Assembly (NCBI RefSeq): GCF_000402035.1
Contig: NC_021289.1
Location: forward strand, 124,001-188,000
Direction of reading: 5' to 3'
Length of the DNA: 64,000 bases
Source of the DNA: Caballeronia insecticola
GTDB lineage: Bacteria; Pseudomonadota; Gammaproteobacteria; Burkholderiales; Burkholderiaceae
How positions within the stretch are numbered: position 1 is the first letter of the stretch; every line of letters starts with the position of its first letter. Shown one piece after another: positions 34,175 to 43,141 of the stretch. A program made the translations under genes and the position numbers. The notes below the pieces were generated by a model that worked only from the letters and a program-made list of their open reading frames with translations, had not been told where the DNA came from and made no database searches.

Positions 34175-35281
34175 ATGCCACGTCCGATTGCCGCGCGTAT
34201 CCATGCCGATGCCGTTCGTCACAACCTGCAACTCGTCAAGCGCACGGCGGCGGCGTCGCGCGTGTGGGCCGTCATCAAGGCGAATGCGTATGGTCACGGC
34301 ATCGAGCGCATTTACCCGGCGCTCGGCAACGCGGACGGCATCGCGCTGCTCGATCTCGATGAAGCCGTGCGCGTGCGCGAACTCGGCTGGACCAAACCGG
34401 TGCTGCTACTGGAAGGCGTGTTCGAGCCGAAGGACGTCGAGACGGCGGAGCGGCATCGGCTGACCGTCACCGTCCATTGCGACGATCAGCTCGACATGCT
34501 GAAGGCCGTGCGTCCAAGCGAGCGCATCGGCGTTCAGTTGAAGATGAACTCGGGCATGAACCGGCTCGGCTTCCGGCCGGCGGATTTCGAGCACGCGTGG
34601 GAGCGCGCGTCGGCAATCGACGCGATCGGCTCGATCGGACTGATGAGCCATTTCGCCAATGCCGACGACGGCGCGATCGACTGGCAGATCGACGAATTCG
34701 ATGCCGCCACGCGCAACCTGCCGGGCACGCGCTCGCTGTCGAATTCGGCGGCGGTGCTGTGGCATCCGCGCGCGCATCGCGACTGGGTGCGGCCCGGCAC
34801 GATCCTCTATGGCGCCTCGCCGACGGGTTGCGCGCGGCATATCGAAGGCGTTTCGCTGCGCGCCGCGATGACGCTCGAAAGCCGCATCATCGGCGTGCAG
34901 ACGCTCGCGGCGGGCGAGACCATCGGTTATGGGCGCAGCTACACGGCGGAGCGCGCGATGCGGATCGGCGTGGTTGCGTGCGGTTACGCGGACGGCTATC
35001 CGCGCCATGCGCCGACGGGCACGCCGGTCATCGTGGACGGCGTGCGCACGCGCATCGTCGGACGCGTGTCGATGGACATGCTCACGGTCGATCTCACGCC
35101 GTGCCCGGCAGCGGGCATCGGCTCGGCGGTCGAGCTGTGGGGCGAGCGCGTGAAAGTGGACGAAGTGGCGGAACCGGCCGGCACGATCGGCTACGAGCTG
35201 CTGTGTGCGCTCGCGCAGCGCGTGCCGGTGAGCGTGGACGCGGCCGTGGCGAGCGAAGAATCGGAAACCGCTTCCGCCTGA
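34175..35281 (+). CDS. alr: Alanine racemase
   Basis: This 368-aa fold-type III PLP enzyme interconverts L- and D-alanine for peptidoglycan, or for D-Ala catabolism if it is a DadX copy. The PLP lysine is Lys35 in [11 protein letters not shown], the catalytic Tyr is in [11 protein letters not shown], and the C-terminal strand has [11 protein letters not shown]. Length is normal. No dadA is adjacent in the window, so Alr versus DadX cannot be decided. It converges with the lipoprotein gene (8-nt gap). Confidence 0.92.
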   Translation: MPRPIAARIHADAVRHNLQLVKRTAAASRVWAVIKANAYGHGIERIYPALGNADGIALLDLDEAVRVRELGWTKPVLLLEGVFEPKDVETAERHRLTVTVHCDDQLDMLKAVRPSERIGVQLKMNSGMNRLGFRPADFEHAWERASAIDAIGSIGLMSHFANADDGAIDWQIDEFDAATRNLPGTRSLSNSAAVLWHPRAHRDWVRPGTILYGASPTGCARHIEGVSLRAAMTLESRIIGVQTLAAGETIGYGRSYTAERAMRIGVVACGYADGYPRHAPTGTPVIVDGVRTRIVGRVSMDMLTVDLTPCPAAGIGSAVELWGERVKVDEVAEPAGTIGYELLCALAQRVPVSVDAAVASEESETASA

Positions 35282-35289
35282 GCTTCGCT

Positions 35290-36054
35290 TCAGCGCGTGG
35301 CGGCCAGATAGAACGCCGTCGAGCGCTGCGGCGTGACGCCGACGATCGTCATCTGATTGTTGACGACGGTCGCTTCCACCGACATCGACTGGCCATTGCC
35401 CGTCGCGCAAGAGGCGTCCGTGAAGTTCAGCGTGCCGTCCAGAATATGCTTGCCGGTCGCGCGCGGTTTGAACGTGCCGGTGAATGTGCAGGCGCCTTGC
35501 GCGCCCGTCACCGAACCGTCGGAGCGGAACGTGACGGTCGTCGGCGTCGCGATGGTCGCCGGGTTTCTCCACGTGCCGAGCACATCGCTGATGGCGAGCG
35601 GCGTGTCATACACGGCGTTGTAATTTCCGTTGAAGTTCAGGGCCGTGATGTTCGGTGTCGTGTTGATGGATACCGTCGCCGAGAACGTGTTCTTCGCCGT
35701 GAAATTGCCGGTGAGTTGCCCCGCGATGATCGCGCCCGATGTATGCACGGCGACGGTCGCCGGATCGGTGAAGGCGCCGTCGGTGGCCGTGACGATGCCT
35801 TCCGTCAGCCAGACGAGATCGGCATTCGACGTGTAGATGCTGAAATATTGCCCCGTCTCAAGGACGATGGTCTGCGCGGCAAGTCCGGTGGTCGTCGCGC
35901 CGAACCAGATGCCTTCGGGAATCGCGTGCGAGGTCTTGGCGACGCAGCTCCGTTGCAGATCTGCGCTCGTGACGCATGTCTGGTCGCTGCCGCCGCCTCC
36001 GCAGGCAGCGAGAACGGGCAGGGCGAGCAGCATGAGCTTCGATGGCAGTTTCAT
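35290..36054 (-). CDS. Predicted lipoprotein, unknown
   Basis: This 254-aa protein has a textbook lipobox (LALPVLAAC, Cys18) followed by GGGGSD. The mature part is beta-rich with repeated Thr/Asn strands (NFTAKNTFSATVSINTTPN; TFRSDGSVTGAQGACTFTGTF) and has a few cysteines that may pair. Start 36054 (MKLPSKLMLL) was chosen over an upstream frame because of the signal. This stretch is less G+C-rich than its neighbours. Similar proteins are common surface or periplasmic lipoproteins in Burkholderia, without known function. Confidence 0.7.
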   Translation of the reverse strand: MKLPSKLMLLALPVLAACGGGGSDQTCVTSADLQRSCVAKTSHAIPEGIWFGATTTGLAAQTIVLETGQYFSIYTSNADLVWLTEGIVTATDGAFTDPATVAVHTSGAIIAGQLTGNFTAKNTFSATVSINTTPNITALNFNGNYNAVYDTPLAISDVLGTWRNPATIATPTTVTFRSDGSVTGAQGACTFTGTFKPRATGKHILDGTLNFTDASCATGNGQSMSVEATVVNNQMTIVGVTPQRSTAFYLAATR

Positions 36055-36461
36055 GAGAGCGTTTGGCGTTGTTTTAGTCGGATATGCACGAGTTCGGGCG
36101 CCCACGGCGCGCTAGCCCCGTATTAACGGACACATCCGCAAAAACTTGAGTGGATTCCACAGGCACGCGCGGTGCTGATGTAAATAACTAGACAGCAATG
36201 CCGGAAGCGGCATGCCCATTGCTGCTAACTAAGTAACCCCGCCGCGCGGTTTGCGCTGGCAACTGTTTTCCACTCCACGGCACATCAACGCCGTATCACG
36301 CCAGCGCAATCATTCATGCGCTGAGACTCGTAGCCACACGATCGCAAGTGACGCCACGGCGTTCCTCCGCGTCGGGGCTCGATCGAATCAAATTTCTAAC
36401 GACTGCGTCGGCAAGCCCCCGCAGGGGCTTAGCTCGTCCTCACAAAACAGGAGTCATCGAT
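36055..36461. promoter_or_regulatory. 407-bp regulatory region upstream of Mn catalase
   Basis: No gene is seen. It holds an 8-bp-arm inverted repeat CAGCAATG / CATTGCTG (36193-36200 and 36217-36224) whose 16-bp spacer ends in the palindrome GGCATGCC, and a tight hairpin AAGCCCC-cgca-GGGGCTT (36413-36430) 31 nt before the catalase start. The first may be an operator. The second would fold in the mRNA leader just before the ribosome site. Confidence 0.5.
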
Positions 36462-37337
36462 ATGTTCGTTCATAACAAGCGCCTGCAATATACCGTCCGC
36501 GTGAGCGGCCCGAACCCGGGTCTCGCCAACCTGCTGCTGGAACAATTCGGCGGTCCGCAAGGCGAACTGGCGGCCGCTTGCCGCTACTTCACGCAGGCCG
36601 TTGGCGAAGACGATCCGGGCCGCAAGGACCTGCTGTTCGATATCGCTACGGAGGAACTGAGCCATCTGGAAATCATCGGCTCGATTGTCGCGATGCTGAA
36701 CAAGGGCGCGAAGGGACAGCTCGCCGAAGCGGTTGAATCGGAAGCGGAGTTGTATCGTTCGCTGACGGGCGGCGGTAATGGCTCGCACACTACCGCGCTG
36801 CTATTCGGCGGCGGCCCTGCACTCACGAATTCGGCGGGCGTTCCGTGGACGGCCGCGTATATCGATACGATCGGCGAGCCGACCGCCGACTTGCGCTCGA
36901 ACATCGCCGCCGAGGCGCGTGCGAAGATCGTCTACGAACGTCTCATCAATGTGACCGACGACCCCGGCATCAAGGAAGCGCTCGGCTTTCTGATGACGCG
37001 TGAAATCGCGCATCAGAAGTCGTTCGAAAAGGCGCTGCATTCGATCCAGCCGAATTTCCCGCAAGGCAAGCTGCCGGGCGATCCGGCATTCACGAGCGTC
37101 TACTTCAACATGTCGAAGGGCAACGACGCGCGCGGTCCGTGGAACGAGGGCGGCGACTGGGAGTTCATCGAGGACCCGCAGCCGGCCGTAGATGGCGGCG
37201 ACGGAACCGCGACGGTGAACGTATCGGAACTGGACATCGAGACGCTGCAGGCGATGGCGGCGCGCACCGCATCCGATCCCGCCACCGACCCGATGACGGG
37301 CGCGGACCTGGGCGCGGGCGAGGCCGTCAAGGCCTAA
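36462..37337 (+). CDS. Manganese (non-haem) catalase
   Basis: This 291-aa di-manganese catalase disproportionates H2O2. Ligands equivalent to the Lactobacillus enzyme are visible: Glu35 (GPQGELAAACRY), Glu65 and His68 (EELSHLE), Glu151 (AAEARAKIVYE) and His184 (REIAHQKSF). The start at 36462 has CAGGAG 9 nt upstream. The C-terminal tail is acidic and repetitive in Ala/Asp/Thr. Likely induced in stress or stationary phase, given the long leader. It overlaps the convergent CoA-transferase by 4 nt. Confidence 0.92.
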   Translation: MFVHNKRLQYTVRVSGPNPGLANLLLEQFGGPQGELAAACRYFTQAVGEDDPGRKDLLFDIATEELSHLEIIGSIVAMLNKGAKGQLAEAVESEAELYRSLTGGGNGSHTTALLFGGGPALTNSAGVPWTAAYIDTIGEPTADLRSNIAAEARAKIVYERLINVTDDPGIKEALGFLMTREIAHQKSFEKALHSIQPNFPQGKLPGDPAFTSVYFNMSKGNDARGPWNEGGDWEFIEDPQPAVDGGDGTATVNVSELDIETLQAMAARTASDPATDPMTGADLGAGEAVKA

Positions 37338-38725
37338 TCAGCTGAGTTCCAGTCCGCAGCCGAAGTCCCCGGCGGCGCGGAAGGCCGCGTATAGGCCGCC
37401 GGGGTCCGCGCAAAGCGGGCACTCGGCCGCACCGCCAGCAACTCACCGAAGCCGGATTCATAACGCTCCATATGGGGCGCGAGGTCCGGCTTCGGCCTTT
37501 TCGATCCGTCGGCGATCCGTCCGAGACCGCGCAGCCATTGACCGGTCTGCGCCAGCGACACTTCGACATGCCAGCTCCCGCCTTCGCGCTGCTGCTTCCA
37601 TGAAGCGGCCGCCGCGCCGAACGCCATCAGAAAGCCGCTTGCCATGTCGAGCATTTGCATCGGCAATGCGCGTGGCTTGTTCTCGTGGGCCGCTTCGGCT
37701 TCGGCGGCATTGAAGCCCATCGCGGTCTGCACCAGCGAATCGAAACCGCGCCGCTCCGCCCACGGTCCCGCCGTGCCATACGCGGTGAGCGACGTATATA
37801 CGATGCCCGGCCTGCGCCGCGCCACTTCCTCCGGCCCGAAGCCGAGCGCCGCAATTCCGCCCGGCCGATAACCCTGCGCAAACACATGCGCCTCATCGAT
37901 CAGCCGCCCGAGCGTCTCGCGGTCCTGCGCCGCGTGCAGGTCGAGCAACGCCGAACGCTTGCCACGGCTCGTATCGGCGATGGCGGGAATATTCGGCAGA
38001 TGCGGCGAATTGACGAGCATCACGTCCGCGCCGAACGCGGCGAGCGCCCGCCCGCCGACGGGGCCCGCGAGAATCCGCGTGAAATCGAGGACGCGCAGGC
38101 CGTCGAGCGGACGCGCATCCGGTGAGAGCGGCGGCAACGCGAGCGGCGGCGCATCGCCGATTCGCGTGATCGTCATCAACGGCTGTGCGGCGATGGCCTG
38201 GCCTTGCGGCGTCGCGTCCCATTCGTCGAAGGTGCGCAACATCGACACGACGAGACCGCGCTCGGCCGCCGCGTTCTCGTAATCGCTCGCGCGCCACGCC
38301 AGCAGCGCGCGCTCGGCGTCTTCACGCGTGGCCGTGCGCGGATCGAGTCCGAGCAGACGCAGCGCGCCATCCTGATGATGTTCGAAGTTCGCGTGGATGC
38401 GCACGTAGCCATCCGCGCAGCGATAGAGACCGGAGAAGCGTCCCCAGGTCTCCGGCTCCTTGCCATCGACCGTGAACGCGCCCGTGCATTCGACAGCCGC
38501 AGCCGTCATGTCGACGCAGACGCGCTGCCGTTCGACGCCGCGCGCCACGCCAAGCTCGCATGCCGCGAGCGCCGCCGCGCCGATGGTCGCGTGCGCCGCC
38601 GTGCCGATTGCAAAGCTGGAAGGGAAAACCGGATCGTGACCGGGAAGGTCGATGTAAGAAAGCGCATCGCCAGGCAAGCCGGCAATGCGCCATATGTCGT
38701 GCAGCGTATCGAGAGAGGAAGTCAT
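37334..38725 (-). CDS. Type III (CaiB/BaiF) CoA-transferase family protein
   Basis: This 463-aa protein has family III CoA-transferase segments: LDGLRVLDFTRILAGPVGGR, ADTSRGKRSALLDL, FAQGYRPGGIAALGF, VYTSLTAYGTAGPWAERRG and MQMLDMASGFLMAFGAA. It also has an N-terminal half-domain of about 190 residues, as in longer members. It would transfer CoA between carboxylic acids. Start 38725 (MTSSLDTLHD) has GAGAGGAAG upstream. It lies 52 nt downstream of pdxA2 on the same strand, so it could be cotranscribed with the D-threonate-type operon. The catalytic Asp was not located with certainty. Confidence 0.82.
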   Translation of the reverse strand: MTSSLDTLHDIWRIAGLPGDALSYIDLPGHDPVFPSSFAIGTAAHATIGAAALAACELGVARGVERQRVCVDMTAAAVECTGAFTVDGKEPETWGRFSGLYRCADGYVRIHANFEHHQDGALRLLGLDPRTATREDAERALLAWRASDYENAAAERGLVVSMLRTFDEWDATPQGQAIAAQPLMTITRIGDAPPLALPPLSPDARPLDGLRVLDFTRILAGPVGGRALAAFGADVMLVNSPHLPNIPAIADTSRGKRSALLDLHAAQDRETLGRLIDEAHVFAQGYRPGGIAALGFGPEEVARRRPGIVYTSLTAYGTAGPWAERRGFDSLVQTAMGFNAAEAEAAHENKPRALPMQMLDMASGFLMAFGAAAASWKQQREGGSWHVEVSLAQTGQWLRGLGRIADGSKRPKPDLAPHMERYESGFGELLAVRPSARFARTPAAYTRPSAPPGTSAADWNSAD

Positions 38726-38777
38726 GATCGGCCGGCGCGAACGCTTCATGTGAAGCGTTCATTATCGCGCCGTCCGC

Positions 38778-39779
38778 TCAATGGCGCCGCGTCGCGAGTT
38801 CCGCGCCCTGACGCAGTGCTTCGAGCATGCTGCCTTCATCGGCGATGCCTTTGCCCGCGATATCGAACGCCGTGCCGTGATCGACGGACGTGCGGATCAC
38901 ATCGAGACCGACCGTCACGTTCACGCCCGCTTCGAGACCCAGCACCTTCACGGGACCATGCCCCTGATCGTGATACATCGCGACGACGAGATCGAAGTCG
39001 CCCCGTCCCGCGCGATAAAACAGCGTATCGGCGGGCAGCGGGCCGGTCACGTCGAGGCCGCGTTCCTGCAAAATCTTCACGGCGGGAATGATCTTCTCTT
39101 CTTCCTCGCCATAGCCGAACAGCCCGTTTTCGCCCGCATGCGGATTGATCCCGCACACGCCGATGCGCGGCTTCTCGATGCCCGCCTTCACGAGCGTCGC
39201 GTTGCCGCGCTCGATCGTGCGCTGCACGAGACCCGGCTCGATCTTGCGGATCGCATCGATGATGCCGATGTGCGTCGTCACGTGAATCACGCGCAATTGC
39301 GGCGCGACGAGCATCATCGACACTTCGTCGACGCCCGTCAGATACGCGAGCATTTCCGTGTGGCCGGGAAACTTGTGGCCGCCCGCGTGCAGCGCTTCCT
39401 TGTTGAGCGGCGCGGTGCAGATGGCATCGATCTGTTTGGCCTGCGCCAGGTCCACGGCACGCGCAATGTATTGATAAGCCGCATTGCCCGCGACGGCGGA
39501 GAGTTCGCCGAAGGGCAGGTCGTCGGGAATCAGGCCGAGATCGATGCAATCAATCACGCCCGGTTCGTAACGCGCCTGCGATGCGTCCTCGATACACCGC
39601 ACTTTCGCGTGGCCCCCGACGAGTTCGTTCGCGCGTTCGAGACGGCGCGCGTCGCCGATCACGAGCGGACGGCACTGCTGGTAGACCGCATCGTGCGCGA
39701 GGCTCTTGACGACGACTTCCGGGCCCACGCCGCTGGCGTCGCCCATCGTGATGCCGATTACGGGAAGATAGTTGCTCAT
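38778..39779 (-). CDS. pdxA2: PdxA2-type 4-phospho-D-threonate/erythronate dehydrogenase
   Basis: This 333-aa protein is in the PdxA family of metal- and NAD-dependent oxidative decarboxylases (GITMGDASGVGPEVVVKSL; TAPLNKEALHAGGHKFPGHTEML; GINPHAGENGLFGYGEEE; MYHDQGHGPVKVLGL). In pyridoxal biosynthesis PdxA acts on 4-phosphohydroxythreonine. Next to a DUF1537 kinase the paralogue PdxA2 instead converts 4-phospho-D-threonate (or erythronate) to DHAP and CO2. The 4-bp ATGA overlap with the kinase gene supports that role. Confidence 0.88.
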   Translation of the reverse strand: MSNYLPVIGITMGDASGVGPEVVVKSLAHDAVYQQCRPLVIGDARRLERANELVGGHAKVRCIEDASQARYEPGVIDCIDLGLIPDDLPFGELSAVAGNAAYQYIARAVDLAQAKQIDAICTAPLNKEALHAGGHKFPGHTEMLAYLTGVDEVSMMLVAPQLRVIHVTTHIGIIDAIRKIEPGLVQRTIERGNATLVKAGIEKPRIGVCGINPHAGENGLFGYGEEEEKIIPAVKILQERGLDVTGPLPADTLFYRAGRGDFDLVVAMYHDQGHGPVKVLGLEAGVNVTVGLDVIRTSVDHGTAFDIAGKGIADEGSMLEALRQGAELATRRH

Positions 39780-41059
39780 GATGTTTGTCTGGATGATGTC
39801 GGTGACGGGTGCGCGGCGGACATGTCCGCGCCGCGCAAATGCAGGTACGCGCCGAGCAGCGCATGCTCGCTGCCGAATGCGCCCGCCTTCGTGACGATGG
39901 CGGGGCCGTGGCCGTTCGAGGGCCGTCCGAGCGCGACGCCCGCTTCGATTTCGCGGACGAGTTCGAGGCTGCCGAGATTCACGGCGGCCAGCATCGCGCG
40001 TGCGGTTTCGCCGCCGGTCGCGATCAGTCCGCCGAGCGCGGCGAAATGCGGTGCGACGAGCGCCGCGAGCGCGTTCGACAGCAGCGCGCCCTCGGCGGGA
40101 TCGAAGGCATCGTCGCGGCCGATGCGCAGAATCGCATCTTCATTGCCGCGCACTTGCCTGCCGATGCGTTCGTGCCACGCGTGCCATTCCGGATGACGCG
40201 CGCCGTCGCGCAGCACGGCGGGCGGCACGATCATCTCGCACACGCCTGCTTCGGCGCGGAGCAGCTCGCATTGACGCACGGAGATCGCCGAGAGGCTGCC
40301 GACCAGCGCGAGGATCGGGCCGCGCGCCGCTTCGAACGGGCGCGTCGCGGGCGTGGCGGCGCTCGCATCGAAGAGATCGGGCAACGCGGCCAGTTCGCGC
40401 GCGAGTCCGCCCGAGCCGACCCAGAAGAACGGCGCGTCGATCGATGCGGTCACGCGTGCGAGCGCGGCGAGATCGTCGCTGGTTTCGGCATCGACGACGA
40501 TCGCGTCGATGCCATGCGCCGACGCCGCCGCCGACTCGACCATCGCGGCGACATCCTGCGGCGCGGCGCGGAACGCATCGAGCGAAACGTGCGCGACGCG
40601 CAGGCCCACCATGTCGAGCAGCACGCGCAGTCCGGCGTTTTGCCCGGCGTTTTCGAGCTGCCACGTTTCGGTGTCTTCGAGCGGCACGCCGCGTACGAAC
40701 ACGCGGCCGTCGCGCACGGTGCGGCCCGTCGCCGGAAACGCGGGCGTGACGATCGCCGGTCCGGCGATCCGCGTCAACGCGGCGACTTCGGCTGTCCAGT
40801 TGCCGCGCAAGGTCGAATCGATCTTCTTGTACAAACGCCGTCCCGGCGCACGCAAGCTCTGCCACGCGCTGGCCGTGCGTCTCGCGGCATCGGCGGGGTC
40901 AAGGCGGCGCGTATCGGTGTCGGCGGCGATGACTGCGGCGTCGATGTCCGTGGCGCGTGCGTCGAGCGACACGACCGTCTTGCGCCCCGCCGCCGCAAAC
41001 GCGATGGCGCAATCGGCGGCGCCCGAGAGATCGTCGGCGACGATCAGCAAGCTCTTCAT
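39776..41059 (-). CDS. Four-carbon acid sugar kinase (DUF1537, DtnK/OtnK-like)
   Basis: This 427-aa kinase phosphorylates a C4 sugar acid such as D-threonate or D-erythronate. N-terminal domain: [18 protein letters not shown], and [12 protein letters not shown] with the conserved Lys-Ile-Asp-Ser-Thr-x-Arg-Gly. C-terminal nucleotide domain: [37 protein letters not shown]-like [10 protein letters not shown]. It overlaps both neighbours by 4 nt (permease upstream, pdxA2 downstream), giving a tightly coupled import-phosphorylation-decarboxylation set. The exact stereochemistry of the substrate is not determined by sequence. Confidence 0.87.
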   Translation of the reverse strand: MKSLLIVADDLSGAADCAIAFAAAGRKTVVSLDARATDIDAAVIAADTDTRRLDPADAARRTASAWQSLRAPGRRLYKKIDSTLRGNWTAEVAALTRIAGPAIVTPAFPATGRTVRDGRVFVRGVPLEDTETWQLENAGQNAGLRVLLDMVGLRVAHVSLDAFRAAPQDVAAMVESAAASAHGIDAIVVDAETSDDLAALARVTASIDAPFFWVGSGGLARELAALPDLFDASAATPATRPFEAARGPILALVGSLSAISVRQCELLRAEAGVCEMIVPPAVLRDGARHPEWHAWHERIGRQVRGNEDAILRIGRDDAFDPAEGALLSNALAALVAPHFAALGGLIATGGETARAMLAAVNLGSLELVREIEAGVALGRPSNGHGPAIVTKAGAFGSEHALLGAYLHLRGADMSAAHPSPTSSRQTS

Positions 41060-42054
41060 TGCGTGGCCTCGCGTGTCTTCGACGAGGCGCGGGCGTCGTT
41101 GCGCGCATTCACACGCTTGGCAATCGACGCCGTCAGCACCGGCGACACGATGGCCGTCACGACCACGCACGCCGCGACGAGCAGCGTCGCGCTCTTCGCC
41201 GCTTCGGCATAAACGGGATTGGCCGCCGCGATCAGCGCCGGAACCGCCGCCGCATTGCCGGCCGTGTTCGCCGCCGCCGCGCCCGCGACGCCCGTGCCGC
41301 CGGTCAGGCGATCCGCGAAGTAAAGCGGAATGCCCGTCACGACAACGACCGCGAAGCCCAGACCGATGCCCAGCAAGCCCGCTTGCCAGACCTTGTGCAG
41401 ATCGAGGCTCGCGCCGAGCGCCAGCGCGAAGAACGGAATCATCACGGGCACGGCGCGGCCGAGGAAGTCGCGCATTTCGCGGTCGAGATTGCCGAGCAGC
41501 ATGCCGACTGCGAGCGGCAGAATGCTGCCGACGAGCGTCGGCCACGGAAACGCGGAGAGGCCGGCGACGCCCAGCGTGACCATGGTCAGGAACGGGCCGG
41601 ATTCGAGCGACATGATGGTGTAGGCGCCGACATCTTCGGATCGGCCATATTGGCCCATCAGCGCCATATACAGGCCGCCGTTGGTGTCGTTCATCGCGGC
41701 GACGACAGCGAGCGTCGAGATGCCCGCGAACACGCCCGAGGTGATCGGCTGCTCGCCGAGAAAATGCCCGAGCACGATGCCCGCGATAATCGCCGTGCCG
41801 ACTTTCGTCGCGAACAGCGCGCCGCCTTTCCGGATGAGGTAAGGCGTTGCCTTCACGTCGATGCTCGCGCCCATGCACACATAGAACACCGCGAGAATCG
41901 GCAGCGCGCCGGTAAAGAGCGCGTTGGTGAACGAGCCGAAGAACTTCGGCATGCCCGGCGCGAACGTGGCGATCAGCGAGCCGAGCAGCAGCGGGACGAT
42001 CATCATCCCGCCAGGCACGCGCTCGACGGCGCGCTTGATATGAATCTGAGCCAT
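41056..42054 (-). CDS. KdgT-family 2-keto-3-deoxygluconate-type permease
   Basis: This 332-aa, ten-helix KdgT-family symporter has [57 protein letters not shown] and [15 protein letters not shown]. The characterised E. coli member imports 2-keto-3-deoxygluconate; operon context points to a C4 sugar acid here. Start 42054 (MAQIHIKRA) is set by GGAG at 6-nt spacing; the frame continues 4 codons further to a TTG. It is the first gene of the three-gene coupled operon and faces the DeoR regulator. Confidence 0.85.
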   Translation of the reverse strand: MAQIHIKRAVERVPGGMMIVPLLLGSLIATFAPGMPKFFGSFTNALFTGALPILAVFYVCMGASIDVKATPYLIRKGGALFATKVGTAIIAGIVLGHFLGEQPITSGVFAGISTLAVVAAMNDTNGGLYMALMGQYGRSEDVGAYTIMSLESGPFLTMVTLGVAGLSAFPWPTLVGSILPLAVGMLLGNLDREMRDFLGRAVPVMIPFFALALGASLDLHKVWQAGLLGIGLGFAVVVVTGIPLYFADRLTGGTGVAGAAAANTAGNAAAVPALIAAANPVYAEAAKSATLLVAACVVVTAIVSPVLTASIAKRVNARNDARASSKTREATQ

Positions 42055-42096
42055 GCGTGTCTCCAAAAGGGGTCTCTGGCTGAAGCGATCATAAAT

Positions 42097-42216
42097 TGAC
42101 CGAATCGATCAATCGAAGTGTAGCCTTGCCGCCAACTTTGCGCAAATCGCTCGGTATGCGGGTTTACTCTGATCGGGTCGAGCGGAAATTGTCATTAAAA
42201 ATGATCGAATCGATCA
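42097..42216. promoter_or_regulatory. Two operators 105 bp apart, DeoR/KdgT divergent promoter
   Basis: TGACCG-aat-CGATCA (42097-42111) and TGATCG-aat-CGATCA (42202-42216) are the same 15-bp palindromic site apart from one base. Their starts are exactly 105 bp apart. Additional CGATCA half-sites lie at 42086-42091 and 42242-42247. The layout suits repression by DNA looping, presumably by the DeoR protein. Confidence 0.7.
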
Positions 42217-42318
42217 AAGCGATGGAGTGCGTCCGTCTCTTCGATCAGCATTCGGCGGACCCGTCCGGTTCGTTACACTGTGCGTCCGCGCCAACCCCGC
42301 AAAAGATTCAGGAACACG

Positions 42319-43098
42319 ATGAAAGTCGAGAAACGCCGCGAAGCGATGCTCAAGGCCGTACTGTCCGGCATGAACGATGTCGCCGCGCTGTGCGACCACT
42401 TCGGCATGTCGGAGGCGACGGTGCGGCGCGATCTGCGCGCGCTCGCCGGAGAGCGTCGCATCGTGCGCACATATGGCGGCGCGGCGTCGGTGGGCATGCA
42501 CGAACCGGAAGAGTCGCTCGACACGCGGCGCGAGAGCTTTCGCGAGCACAAGGAAGCCATCGCGCGCGCGGCGGCGCGGCACGTGCAGGACGGCGACACC
42601 GTTTTTCTCGACGGCGGCACGACGACCGCCGCACTCGCGCGCTGCCTGATCGGCCGGACGGAGATTCACGTCGTCACGAACAATCTGCTCGCGGTGAGCG
42701 TGCTCGCGGCCGCCGACGTGCGCGTGACGCTGATCGGCGGCGACGTGCGGCCGTCGAGCATGAGCACGCTCGGGGCGCTCGCGCAACTGGCGCTGTCGCG
42801 CATCACGTTCGACAAGGCGTTTCTCGGCGCGGACGGCGTGGTCGCGGGCCGCGGCCTGTGCGAAGCCACGGCGGAGCAGGCGTTCTTGAAGGAATGCATC
42901 GCGGGCCAGGCGGCGGGATTGTTCGTGCTGGTCACGTCGAACAAGCTGGAGCGCGCGAGCCAGCAGCACTGGACGCCGCTGGAACGCAACTGGACGCTCG
43001 TCACCGATGCGCTCGCCGAAGCGCCGGTGCTCGTGCGCTTCGAGGAACGGGGAAACGTGACGGTGGAATGCGCGGAGCTTATGTCGAAGGAATCGTGA
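42319..43098 (+). CDS. DeoR/GlpR-family transcriptional regulator
   Basis: This 259-aa regulator has an N-terminal DeoR HTH (MKVEKRREAMLKAVLSG; LCDHFGMSEATVRRDLRALA; RTYGGAA) and a DeoRC sugar-phosphate sensor domain (GDTVFLDGGTTTAALARCL; VVTNNLLAVSVLA; LIGGDVRPSSMSTLG; DKAFLGADGVVAGRGLCE). Members respond to phosphorylated sugar intermediates. It faces the permease-kinase-PdxA2 operon across 264 bp containing two matching operators, so 4-phospho-D-threonate or a relative is a plausible inducer. Start 42319 has AGGA at 6-nt spacing. Confidence 0.92.
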   Translation: MKVEKRREAMLKAVLSGMNDVAALCDHFGMSEATVRRDLRALAGERRIVRTYGGAASVGMHEPEESLDTRRESFREHKEAIARAAARHVQDGDTVFLDGGTTTAALARCLIGRTEIHVVTNNLLAVSVLAAADVRVTLIGGDVRPSSMSTLGALAQLALSRITFDKAFLGADGVVAGRGLCEATAEQAFLKECIAGQAAGLFVLVTSNKLERASQQHWTPLERNWTLVTDALAEAPVLVRFEERGNVTVECAELMSKES

Positions 43099-43141
43099 CT
43101 TAGCACGACGGCGCAGTCGCCCGCGCGCGCCGCGCAAAGCG

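Noticed and set aside
38781..41212. Long open frames on the plus strand opposite pdxA2 and the DUF1537 kinase
   Set aside because: Arg/Ala/His-rich composition and no domain pattern; they are mirror frames of G+C-rich genes.
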